NCBI GenBank assembly: GCA_035041965.1
Contig: JAPYMA010001875.1
Coordinates: 26,163-90,162 of the forward strand
DNA length: 64,000 nucleotides
DNA from: Anisakis pegreffii
Lineage: Eukaryota; Nematoda; Chromadorea; Rhabditida; Anisakidae
Reading direction: 5' to 3'
A program made the position numbers and the translations under genes. The notes under the pieces are model-generated. The model made no database searches and had not been told where the DNA came from. It worked only from the letters and a program-made list of their open reading frames with translations. Below, in pieces: positions 1-12,800 of the stretch (the first letter of the stretch is position 1; each line of letters begins with the position of its first letter).

Positions 1-3000
1 AGTGAATGTTTCATCACCAATCTTGCACTTACTTTTTTTATCATCATCGATTGCATTGTCACAATTAAATGAACTGTTGTTAGTTTAAGCCATTTCATGG
101 CTCCGACTCGCTCCGACTTTGTACCGTCTGATTAATCAATCCATTTTTGAGACTCGAATATCATGAAGGGCGAGCGAACAAGTAATTTTTAATGATCACG
201 ATCCTTCTTAGTTGTTCGCTGTTTGTACGTACTATATTGGCTCAGGTTTTAGTTCGTATGAGACGTAATCATTTAGTCTATTCATTTAGTATCGTTCTAT
301 TTTATGGCAGTTTGGTTCATTAAAAGGGATTCATCTCTTTCTGATGAATTTCATTGTGTGTTCGTTTTGTTTTCGACGGAAATTTACTGAATCATTTCAT
401 TTCTTCACGAACGAAGTGTCTGAGATTAAAACTAAGTCTGAGAATAAGAGCATCATCTATTCATGCACATATATGCATACATATTTATACATCATTAATT
501 CCCCACCTTCACTAATTATTTAATCGTTTACTGCAATTGCACTGCAAATTCTTTTTCAAGTGCGCTTAAGAACATTGCGTTATTTCACTCAATAGAATTC
601 TGTTGGAATTGTGCACTCAGTTTTGTACTATCATTAACATTTTGAAAGTTATTTCTCATTCTCAGTACTAGATTGAGGTCTAACCATCATTTATGAGCAA
701 TTCGTATTGCAAGTGGAATGGGAAATCGTGGTTTTTTCTCCAAAATTTTCTCGCACTTCACTTCGTTAATGAAATTATTTCTTGCGTTCGCTTCACATAA
801 AAAAATTCTAAGGCTGAAAACTTTGTGAACAATACATGAATGAAGATCTTGTAAAACAGGTGTTGTTTTGGTTGCGTTTTGTAGTGCTGAATTTTGAAAT
901 CATTGGAAGTGCCCAGTTCAATGAAATTGACTTACTTCAAGATCTGATGCTTTTCCTGTTCTGTTTCGTTTAAATTCTTCAACTTTTCTTTCTCAACTGT
1001 TTATTTTTCATTTATCTTTCAGCATTTCTTAAGCATCATCGTTTATTTCTCTATTCATTTGTTTGACTCCAGTCAAAACTTATGAATTACCAATCACTGA
1101 AACTTCATGCGACATTAAAGTGAAAATAACGGTCAAAATTCGTAGATCACATGAAGAATATGCAAAAACTTGCGCATTAATGCATATGAGAATGCGAAAA
1201 CGATGAATCAATGCATTTTTGAAATTCAGAAGTTTCGGTTGCGTGAATTACGGCAAATCGCACGCACCGTTCATGGGGAATTTGCACGAAGATTCAGATA
1301 GTAATCATGCTGTTCGTCGACGGTTTTCTCGAAGCCGAAAATGTGAAGTTGGAAGGTTTATTTTAGAGCAATCACAGTATCCAATCTTATTTGCTATTTA
1401 GCAACAAAAAATATTTTGATTGATGTTATGTACGACTGATTGCTCCAGGTGATCGATTCATCGGAAAATATTGTGTTTAAAGGTTGCACCATCCATAGTG
1501 TTCCTTAGCCGACATCTGTATTTCAATGTAACGATTTTCCAGAATGAATGTTTTGAAGCGTGGTCTCAGACAGACTTTTTTCCTTGAAAAGCACTTGTTT
1601 TAGGTGTCAGACTGGAAATTCTGTATTTTTAAAATCGCGAGATATGGCGATTCAAACGGAAAACAAATTGATATAGCTACGTTTCGAACTTTTTTGAAGC
1701 GAATTTTCGTTGCGTGGATATTTTTTAAATGAGGTGGCATATTCTTCTGCGCTGGGACCATGGAAATTGCAACATTCAAAAAATTCATCATCCTATTACT
1801 TATCTATGAAAACGTATTCGCGAATAACTATGCATAGAGTATGATCTCATTCGATAAACACATAATGATAGATTGATTTTAGGATGGCTGGAATGTAAGT
1901 CTATAGTGCCGTTTCGTTTTAATTACATGGAACATCCTATTGGGTTTTCTGTCCGCTAGTGAATGATGTGCAAAACAATGAAATTTTGATGAGCAATACG
2001 GGATAACTGATATCACTGACAAATAATACCTATCGGAATGACATATCAGTTGCTATTTGTAAGGAAATGAATGCTCGTGATGAGAATGCAGTCAATTCGA
2101 TCGTTTTGCTTACTTCTTCATTTATTCTTATTTGTCAATACGTTTATTCTTTAAAAACACTCGTGAGGCTGATGCATTTATTCGCTTATTCATTCAGCAA
2201 TTTATTTTCTGAATTCTTAATTTTCTTTTTGATTCAGCTCCCATTTCAATTTTATTCATTCATTCACAATTTCACACATATGAAACTAGTTGAAAACACT
2301 CATAAAGCTGACGGTCATGATAAACGGCAATGAAATGAAACGATCAGTCGATGAAGTGAATGTGAAAAGCTTCCTGAAATATAACAAATTACGAATGATG
2401 ATTGCCATTTATTTGGTAATATAATCGTATTTAACGAGTAATGGATCTGCTGGCATGAAATGTCTTTGGTGGTGTTCTGGTGAAAGTGTTCCATTAACGA
2501 TTTATAATTATGTGTGCGATGAATCTTAATTAATATGCTTTATGCTACATCAACACGAATGTAAATGTTTATTCTACCGAATCCTCCCTCATCAACTCTC
2601 TCCAGCATCTTCTATCAGATACAGCGTTATTTTTGATATGTTTTGCTCAACGCAGAACAAGAAGCGTTCATCGCGTTCAGTGGAATTAAGATAGTTGCGT
2701 GAAATTTTTCTGCTTTATTGGAAACGCCTTTGGTTTGAAATTAGAAATTCTGTCCGTTTGAAATTTATTCCTCAATGAAAAGTTGAGTTGTTCAGTGGGT
2801 TTACTTTATGGTATTATAATTGCATCAAATGATCATAATTTCATTCTTTAATAATCAGCGGATTGATCGATGGATTTGTTGATGATCAATGACTGGTGAT
2901 AGAGAAGGCAGGTGCTTTATTTTTTTAATCCAGAGGGAAGTAGGAATGGTTTGGAAGTCAATTAGTTCAGAGTTTGAAGATATGTTTATGTGGAATTTAG

Positions 3001-6000
3001 ACTGGAACGAAATGTGGATTGTCTTGAAGGGTTCTATTCCGCCATGCTTGAAAAGTACATTCACATTTCATTTAGCATCATTGCCTTTGCGACGAAGTCG
3101 TTTCGTTGTGCGTTCAGCAACTAAGTGATATTCTGAAATAAATTGAGAGTAAATAATTTCCGATTGGCTATGAACGGAAGATATATTTGAGATATTACTT
3201 ATGAGACTTTAGGTTTACTGCTTATACCATTTAAGAAACGTTCTTTGTGCTCTCTTCTCTGGATATCGTGTTGAGTGCATTCAATTCGCTTTAAGTAATG
3301 ACGAGAAAGCATCCTACACTAGTGCTGCACTATGTTGTGTCTCAAAATAAATTCTATTATAAAATAAAATGAATAAATTCGCCAATTTCGGCTATAATAC
3401 CACGAAATGACTGAATGTATTCATTAGAGTAAGCTGAATTGAATAAATTTACTTGATACATTATTCCTTTTTTTTCTTCTCAGTTTAGTTGTGGTGTTCT
3501 TTTTTTTCATTTTGCTTTGTTGGTAACTTCTGGCGCTTGGGAGGGTTAACGATTCGGTCTTTCTCTGCTTCAAACTCAGTCGGCTGTTAATAATTGCTTT
3601 CTGTGGTATCTTCAGTTTCGTTTTTCCAATACCAACAAAGTCTGGAGTTCTTCTCTATGCTTGTAAATTTCGTATTGAGCGGCACTGCACATTCCATCAA
3701 CTTTCGAACAATTTCCATTATCTGCCTTCTAGGACTTCTGAGATAAGGAGCGTATTTCAACTTTAGTTTCTGTTTCTGATTTCATCTTGCTTCTGATTCT
3801 GAACAACACCGTTTACTCTATTTATGTGTGCTCTTTGTCACACTTTTCATAATCATTTGAATCATTAATGAATGCTCTGAGCAAAATTCTTTACATTCAC
3901 CAGTAAATACATTTGTGAATTTTTCCGATGCTGCAAATAAGAACTGATTTTTTTTGAATAATTCATCATCGAAAATATTTACACAATGAACAAGGACCGC
4001 TTCGAGGCTAATGATTTGGAATAGCCTCGTGATGCACTATTAATAATTCATGTTCATTTCTTCAAGTGTCCACTGCATAATGCTAACACTTGAAATGTGA
4101 GAGCACTCGATATGTTTGAAATGGTATGAGAAAATGAAAGTTTTATATGGTTGGATTTGTGTGAATCTGAGGCATATAATTCTTCTGCTAATCCTCATCC
4201 AGAACAGTGTCATTCACTGGCGGTTATAGCTGGGTCTCAATGAATGCAAAAAATTTTTGCCTTTCGATATTTGGTCTTACTTCTCAGGAGTTGATACCCG
4301 ATTGGGCAAGGTTTGGAAATGTTACGAAGAACATCAATTAATTTCGTTTCATTTCCGATCATTCATGTAATTTTTTTGTTCGCGACAATTATTTGATATT
4401 TTCGACAGTCATATTAAATGGTGACAGCTAAATAGGCTAACATTTGTCATCGTTCTTTATATTTTTCTGTGATTGCAGTTATTTTTTGTTTGTTTGTACG
4501 TTCTTCGAACGTCGATTTCAGCTCTCAAAGTGCCCAGCTATCGATAATCCCTACCATCATTTAACTCAGTAAAGAATCTTAAATTTTTCCTGCTTCATCA
4601 TTCAACGTATTTGTTGCCCTCAAGCGTTTGTATTATTGCCGCTGTTCGAAACGAGCACTTTCATTTCACCTTACCGATATCACACTCATGATTTTCATGA
4701 ATTCTATGTCGCTTTGTGCAGAGTATCCCGTCCGTTCAGTGGATTCAACCGAACCTTCAGCATTTCGTTAGCAATGTTTCAATGGGTAGGAAAACTGAAT
4801 GAAATTTTCTTGTTATTCGATATGCGCACAAAAAGTTCATAAGATCCCTGAAAAAGATAGGCTCGGTTTCCTGGTCGCTTACACATCGTAAAAATTCTCA
4901 GTGTTCAGAAATGATTAGTGCAAATGTTTGGTGAGTTTGTTTACTCGAAAAAGTGCTATTTTTGAACAATTTTATCTGGCGAAATATGCGATGTTGTATA
5001 CAAATTTGTTGTCGTAAATTATCGTGATTTTCGACGAAAATCGTGGATGATTCGCTGTCGATAATATAATCTAATACTGCGCGCAACAGTTGTTCGAAAG
5101 GAATTTTGAAAGCAAAAAATAAACGAGTAACATTAACACGGTCATCTCTTTTCCCGTCTGCTTTCAAAAAAATGCGCTCTTCGATTGGGCACCTGCTTAG
5201 AACAAGAGAAAACGAGAGACGGATAGGGATAGACAACGGTATCTTGTTAGGCTTCGTTTTACTTGTTTCGATTGCTTTTAGGAATTTTTCATCGTACTGA
5301 ACCGATGATGCTCATCAGTCTCATTGTGATATTGAGTATTTGCTAAATTTCGAGTAATTTTTGAAAGATTTAGCCATTGAATTCGTTATTTTACTCATTG
5401 CTATTACAATCGTTCCTGTTTCATTCTCATTTCAAATATTGTCTTAAGAACGTCTCCAAATGAATTTTCAGTAGAATCCTACAAGAGCTTCATTCAGTTT
5501 TCAAACGTGACTACTCAAAGTAATTCTAGATGTTCCTTCAGATGAAATCTGCAACGTTTCCAAGCATTTGATTCAGAACTGATCCATCAAAGGCCATTTA
5601 TTCCTCAATTTTAATTGTTTCTGTTTTCAGTATCTCAAATTCATATATTGCTCAAAAATCGGAATTTTGTGCTCATTTCAACAGCTGATTTTCAATTTGT
5701 CTTGCATCTTTCTTTTTTTTCCTGTAAAAACAGGATATCTAAGTGCTGTAATTTTAAAACCTACTTCATTAATCTTTAGCATCAATAACATTACGTTTTT
5801 GTCATACGACTTTGATCGAGCATAAAACATTCCCTCTTCATACATCGCTTCTCATTGTAGTGCCATTTGAGCGGAAAAACTTAGTGACCATTTGAAAATG
5901 CTTCCGAAAAGCTGTGATTTTCTCATACGCACTTTACAGATTCGTGAGAACGAGAAAAGTATTCCATATCTTTCCATTCACTAATTCATAATTTTTGTAA

Positions 6001-8764
6001 TTGCTTCGTAGTATTTTCAGATTATTTCAATCTAATTTTTATAGTTTTGTTTGTGCATCATTCGTTTTAGAGTGAGTTTGATTACAAGGCTGCTGGAGCA
6101 TCTTAAGAAGTGAACAAATAAATCAATTGATGGTCTGTGGTGGAGTTTAAGACGTAGTTGGTCTTTGGTGACGTCGTTTCATTGGCTTTGAACGAAACTT
6201 GAGAATCAAATGGAAGACTTGAAGTGGACTCAGATAAGCCGTATGAATGCGCTTATAGTTTTGCATTTAAAATGAAGAGGTTACGTCCCAAATAGAATGG
6301 TTGATTTGTATCGAAGCGAAGTAAAAAGCTTCTTCACGAAACAAATCCGATGAAATCACCGCGAGAATGAATTTAAAAAGTGGAAATTCGTTGCACGAAT
6401 GATTTCATATTCTTTTTTAGATTCTTTCAATGATTTCATCTCATTTATTTAGATAGTTCGGGCAAACATAAGTCATCAGCAACGTCTTGTATGGAAATTT
6501 CACATCGCTTCTATCCACTTTTATCCACTGTTTGCTTGCTGCATGTCTTACGAAAATGTTTCCAACGAAACCAATAAAAATGAGTGATGTTGGTGATCAA
6601 AGCAATAAAACTATCTGTTATATCAATATCAGTAGTCGTAATTTACTGATGGCAGTAATAATCAAAGGAGCACTGATTGTGATGATGTGTAGTAATTATA
6701 GTAATGATGATACAAATAGGTACCACATGACTGATAATGTTTCACTTCCTGGAATTATCGCATTACAGATGGTGGCTAGATGCAGCTGTTGACGTGTCTA
6801 TTTTTTCATAGTCTTGAAATGATTGTATTTTCTGATATCGCGTAGCCATTCAGTAAATTAGGAATCGTTGAGAGTGAATTCTCGAATGAATAATTCGAAG
6901 ATCTTATCTAACAGCCTCTTATTAGACGAATATTTGTGAACCGATTAATTGATTAGCTATTACTGGTGAACTATTTAATTGTGATATCGTTTTCGAGTAG
7001 TCGTAATCAAAAATCATGCGAGAATTATTCGCGAACCTATGAGCAAAACTGATAAATAACACTGCACTGGTGATGCAGCAATAAATATGTACCCGAACAA
7101 CCGTTTGATCATGACGAATCCAAAAAGTGGAAACGCTCATTCATAAACTGGATATCGTTTCCGTGTAGTAACAAGAGGACAAGTGCAACTGCCAGTTATC
7201 CATCCATAAGAGTTCGTGGGTTATGAAGCTGGACAATGCTCCAGTATGAGTAGTTTGAGGAGAACACAGCGTATTCGAAGATGATGCCGTGTTCGTTTGA
7301 ACACGTTTTGAAGACAGTGTATACTTGGGAATATCGGTTGAATGAGCTAACGATAAGCAAAGCGATTGTGTACGTTCGTTGCTTTAAAACGTGGCTGTTT
7401 GTTTTTACGTGATAGCGTTTGTTTTACATGAATTAGTTGATTGGACGTTATCGAAATGTTGCGATTTCAGAAGTGGCGAACGAAGAAATTAAATAGATAT
7501 TCGCCTCCGAGCGCTATTGTGTCAAGTTTTCGTGTTTGTGTCATTTTCATTCCTCGTTGTGCGCCATCATTATTAGTATCGTTATCGTTCATATTCCGAG
7601 AATTATTACCAGTATTATTAGCTGCATTCAGCACTTAAGCACTTACCAATCATTGACGACGATTCAATTGGATCCAAAAGGACAGACAAATATAGTGAAC
7701 TAGTTTATTGTTATTGTGTATGCTCCTCCTCGATAATCCATATATAAACATTCTAATTTGGATCGGTTCGATCCTATCCAACTGACAGCAATACGAGAGA
7801 GACAACGACGAGAGTTGATTCCATATTTGTTACAGTTGATGTCAAATAACTGCTGAATTTCTATTCAGTTGATGTTCTCTACAATATCCCAGTCGGATTA
7901 ACGAAGTGACATTTCTGACGATTCGTTGAATCAGTTCATTTGGCAACATATTCTGCACTACATCATATCAAGCAATCAATCAAAGTGCGATTCAGAATCA
8001 TTCGGCGACGACAGCTGTTGATGCTGTTCAATGGTAATATCGTGCAGAATCTGTGTCCATCTCATACCTCTGTTGTCACTTACTGCACATTATCGATTCG
8101 TTCAGCTGTTCGCGATCGTCATCACATCACTATCAGTAATTTCATCACCGATCAATAATTTCGGGAAACGATTTGTTGCGATCATTGATTGATCTCTTAA
8201 TGATCATCATCCGATCAAAAACACTCAGCGAAGATAAAAATAAAGATAAAAATAGAAGAAGATATAAAGAAGAAGAAGCAATACAGATATATGTATATAT
8301 AAACGAGCAATTTCGGAAGAGAACGCAGCTGAAGGATAAGTTTAATGAAAGTTTTGAGTGGAGCGTTTATTTTTCGTCATCATTACTCATGTAAACGTCA
8401 GATGCTCCAACTTACTATGTGTCTAGTAACGAATCAATTAAGTGTTGAATGTTTTGTTGAATCGATTGTGTGAACTGATTATTTTCTACTGTTATCAGTG
8501 CTTATTTTCGAACTGCCCTGTGCACACCAACAACTGAACCTCCTCTGAACTATTTTCCAGTTTTATCATATTCGAATCTCTTCGTGGTATTGAAATCTGC
8601 CTCCAACTAACTTCCACATTATCAGCACAAACTCGCAGTTCTTCTCTGTGATGATATAATTCAATCATCATTTAATTACTGCTCATCCATCAAACTTCAT
8701 AAGTCTATGAATCACTAGTTTCAAACGTAGAGATAATGTTACTCATTTCAAATGTTCATAATTG
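1..8764. other. Upstream non-coding region of coiled-coil gene
   Basis: No coding exon with usable splice sites was found on either strand. The scattered open frames are of the length expected by chance in AT-rich DNA, including a 112-codon minus-strand frame at 4898-5236. The last 1.2 kb is richer in CA/AG-type codons and probably contains the promoter and 5' leader. A TATATAAA lies near 7740-7747 and another near 8293-8300; neither can be confirmed as a TATA box. Confidence 0.5.
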
Positions 8765-9899
8765 ATGAGTTCAGCCCAACAACAGCAACAGCCAACAGCG
8801 TCTAATCAGATCAGTTCCGGTCGATTGGGTGAACGAGTTATCATCACAACAACCACTTCATCTGGTGATGGGATGCGATATACGCTGACAAGACCATTTT
8901 TCGGTGGCGGTTCAGTGGATACGGAATGTAGAAATGCCGCTGCATCTGCCGAAGAGAAATCAAAATCATGCAAGGCAAGCTCAGATGGGAGCAGTTCGAA
9001 GAAGAAGAAAACCAATAAACTCTACATATCTGCCAAACCGCACCAAAAATCTTCGTCAGCCTCAACTGTCGTTGTAAAATCGCTGACCACTGGCTGTTAT
9101 GCGCATGTACTTGGCGATAAAACAGTCCCAACAAAGCAGCTTGAACAAAAGACTTCTTCTGATGGCACCAGTGGCGCTAATCCTAAAACAAAGACTAGAA
9201 GTAAGTGGGGTTGGGGTCATTCAGGCAAAGATACCAGTAATGCCACGAAGAAGTCGGACAATTCCGACAACTTGATTACTAAAAGCACCATTGATACTAG
9301 CACCAGCCCGAGCAAAGATACTAGTGTATGTGCGGTGAGTTATCCGTCTACAACATGTCGCGTGGCCAGTATTCTGACGACGTATTCGGCGGCCAATTTA
9401 CCGTCTTGTAGCAACTACGATATTACCACAAGCACGACTAGCACAACTAGCAGTAGCTCAAGTGACACGAGTGTCGATAACAATATTCGTTTTGATCAAA
9501 TCAAGAGAATCCGGCAGCGTAATTTCTCGGATGTCTCGTTGAGAAGTATGAAAAATGCCACCTCGGTGGGTGATATCCCCTTGTCATCATCTCGCAAATC
9601 ACCTCCATTATCGGCTCTACCGTTATGCAACGAAATAGCCGCATTCTTCGCTTCTGATACCATCCAGTCGGCTTCAACCGACAACGTCAAGAAAAGTATT
9701 CATGTGACGTCGAATGGAAAGAATGCGGCGGTTGTCACGTCGACGGCTGTGGCTTGTGCAGATGCACCGCCTTATGAACCGTACGTAGCATCGCGATCGT
9801 TCTCTGATGCAGAATTCAGAATCACTGATTCTTCACGATCAGCGTCGACTTTTCACCTGAATTCGGCTCCTAGTAGCTCTAAATCGTGCAATGCTAGAG
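8765..9899 (+). CDS. Exon 1 of coiled-coil gene (residues 1-378)
   Basis: Begins at ATG 8765 with MSSAQQQQQ; the preceding TTG is in frame but is not taken as the start. The donor is GAG|GTATGT and the phase is 1. This is the longest coding exon in the window. It encodes a basic, Ser/Thr-rich disordered segment with Lys-rich patches such as SSKKKKTNK and a run of short Ser/Thr repeats around residues 220-235. Beyond the donor the frame stays open to 9973, which would be a truncated read-through form if the intron were retained. Confidence 0.88.
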
Positions 9900-12800
9900 G
9901 TATGTTCTGTACTCTTCTTCGGCTGTTCAATTGCTCGATAGTTCTATACTTTCTCATCAACATTTGTTCTTAAGGTATTGCAATTTGCAAAGCTGTTCAG
10001 TGCTAATTTCACCAACAGTTAATTCTTAACGTCATTATCTTTTACGGTCAACAAAATGAAATCTTCGGAAATTCATTGGTTTATGTACGGGAAATCTCCA
10101 CTGATGTTCCCAATCAGTGTTGATGAAATGATTTGCTTTGGTGTGCGCCGACAATCGCACTCATCGTTCTTCGAAATGAATTCCTTTATTCAATACCATA
10201 TGTTCCAAATATCTTAAAACTTCTGTGCACCTTGGAAACGTGAAAGTTTGTTTGATTTAGTGGGAAATGACCTGATTATTTACACAGTATAAATAGCAAG
10301 AGAGGAAGTTGCATTTTTTTGTACTGCTGTTGTAGTGAAACGAACAGAATGTACTAAACATTCGGTTTGTATCTATCTGCACTGACTTTTCAAGAAAATT
10401 TCCAAGCATAAAAACAATCACAAATACAATTCTAAATAGAAGTTTTATGCAACGATTGATTGCATTCTGAAAGTTTTAATGCGGAGTTTTTTCCAATGAT
10501 CTTCGGACGGATTAAACAGGAAATGCAATTTTTCGGTGATTACATTTATGCAGTTTTTTTGGTGTTGATTTCGTCGTTTGTGAATGCACGAGACAAGAAT
10601 TTGATGTGTCATTCGGTGGTTCATTATCACTCAAAAACACAATGGAACGCGTTTGATTGATTTCGAAGGATAATGGATTCATTCAGTTTTTATCTCTTTT
10701 ACTGTGGAACATTACATCATATATCTCATCCTATCCGTTTGGTTATTGAATTGGGATTCCACATTTTTGCGAAAATTGCATTCGCTAATGGAATTAGTGC
10801 GTGAATAGTGCGCATAAAAGCTGTGTTTAATGGTTGATTTCATTTTCAGTGGTTAGATAATGGTGTTTGAGGGAAATGGGGAGAATTTTTTTAAACAGAT
10901 TTTCTTTTTGAATCTTTTAAATCTTTTTGAAAATTTCACTTTATCCTGTTAACAAATTTGTTTAACATTCTTTCAATTGAAAGCAAAGTTTTACGATTGA
11001 ACACAGAGAAATTCATTCAGTTCTCGCGAAAAATTGATCCAACAAATGAAATTTTTTCAGAATAAGCATTGAGTTGTTGCTTTGCATTGAGTTGTTGTTT
11101 TGAAAAACGGTTTCTGGTGTCGTAATTTGTATCTTCTGCTATTTTTTGTGAATTTCGAAAGTACTGATTAATATTTTTAACTCGTATCTCATCCTCAAAA
11201 GTTTCTGAGTGTTCCATCAAGTCGGTTGAGCTGGTTCTAGCCTTTCTGCAGATATTGTGACACATCTCACTAATTTTTTTGCATATTCGAAGGAAACCTC
11301 TGAAAAGGTCATATAATGAAATGAGAGGAAGTGATTTGATCGCTCGACTGAGTCTAAATGACGCTGTAGCGATTAAGGAACGAATTATGGAACAGTTTTA
11401 AAGATATTCTGAGAGGAGCTGAACTTGATTATCATTTTGAATGATGCACATCAAAAATAGTTTGAAGGTGAAGTGCAAAATGCGTAGGTGAGTATACAAT
11501 TTAGAATAAGTTCAAAACACATATGACCTCATATGAACATATGAATTTAATATTTATGAATTCATGTCAAAAATTAAGAAAAAAAGCCTCTATGCTGGAT
11601 CTGCTGGATCGCCTTCCAGCAGTGCAAGATTTAATTTTTGTAGAGAAAGTTCTATCCCGAGTGCTACATGTTGCGAGATGTTGAAGTAGTGATCAGTTAT
11701 TACTTCAACTAAAAGGTTGCAGTTTACATTTCTCTCCTCTCGAGGCCAGCGACCTGAATTTAGGCTGCGCAATGCATTCATTGTCTTTCCTGATCACATG
11801 TGACCGAACGCTTAGGTGGTGTTATTGTATGAGATTGAAAGGAGTGCTTCATGCTTCATAATCCATGCCTGCATGCACCATTACAATTCTAATATGCAAA
11901 TTGCATCGGTGGGGGATATGTTTATGGCTATGTTGTAAATTACCAAACGAGGTTGGGGGTGATCCACTGTTAGTGCTATTTTTGCCGCCATCTCTCTAAA
12001 ATTTCTACCATAACTTTATGATGTTGCTCATTTGAGAGCATGTATTAGAGGAGGGAGAGAGGGATAAATTCTCTGTTTGCTTCTGTGATTCTCTCCAACA
12101 GCCGTTCTATAGTAACGGATTAAGAGAACGTCTGAAATTCTCGCTCTCTTTCAGGTGCACATTATTTTGTTGATTGGAAATTGTTCCTTTTATCTATCTG
12201 TATGTTTGCTAAACGAGAACGAGATGGTTTATGCACTGAAAAGAACCAGCAAAGAGCTGCCTGCTTCTACTTGAAATGCTTTTTTTTCGAGTGCGCATCG
12301 AACGAGTGCTGAGATCATAGAAATCCTCAACTCTTAAACGATCTTTTTTTGTGGTTTTGAGTGCTCATTCTGCTGCTACATTTGGGTAAATAAAATGGTT
12401 CATTGTTATTGCTTCTTTGAACAAATTCATTGTATGTGTTATACCATACAACCAGTACCTGAACAAATAAGAATACACCACAAACGATTCAATTAATTGC
12501 ATAATATTATGCGTATTGGAGCACCGTTGCTCTGATCGCCATCTTCATCATCGCCATTACTGAATAAGCATTCAGCATCTCGATATTCAGGCATATCCGT
12601 TCGTCCAAATTCCCTCCTTTCTTATATCTCTCCTCATATCTGCAATCTGTCCATATATCTCATTATATCCATCTGTATGCGTTGCTGTAGTTTTTCCTTC
12701 CCAGTCAACTAAGCGCTGTGATTCACTCAAAAACGATTCATCATTATCTCGTCCCACTGATCGTCGCTCTTCGTTCATCACCTGTGCACATCAGTATCCA

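Noticed and set aside
4898..5236. 112-codon minus-strand frame starting MSIPIRLSFSL
   Set aside because: No motif, no splice context and no compositional contrast; a plausible chance frame in AT-rich DNA.
7741..7780. GGTTCGATCC, a perfect match to a tRNA B-box
   Set aside because: Flanking bases do not form the T-arm stem and no acceptor or anticodon arm can be folded around it.
11465..11495. Strong-looking donor TAG|GTGAGTAT in intron 1
   Set aside because: No ATG frame of useful length ends there in phase 1; possibly a cryptic site or a non-coding exon, unsupported.
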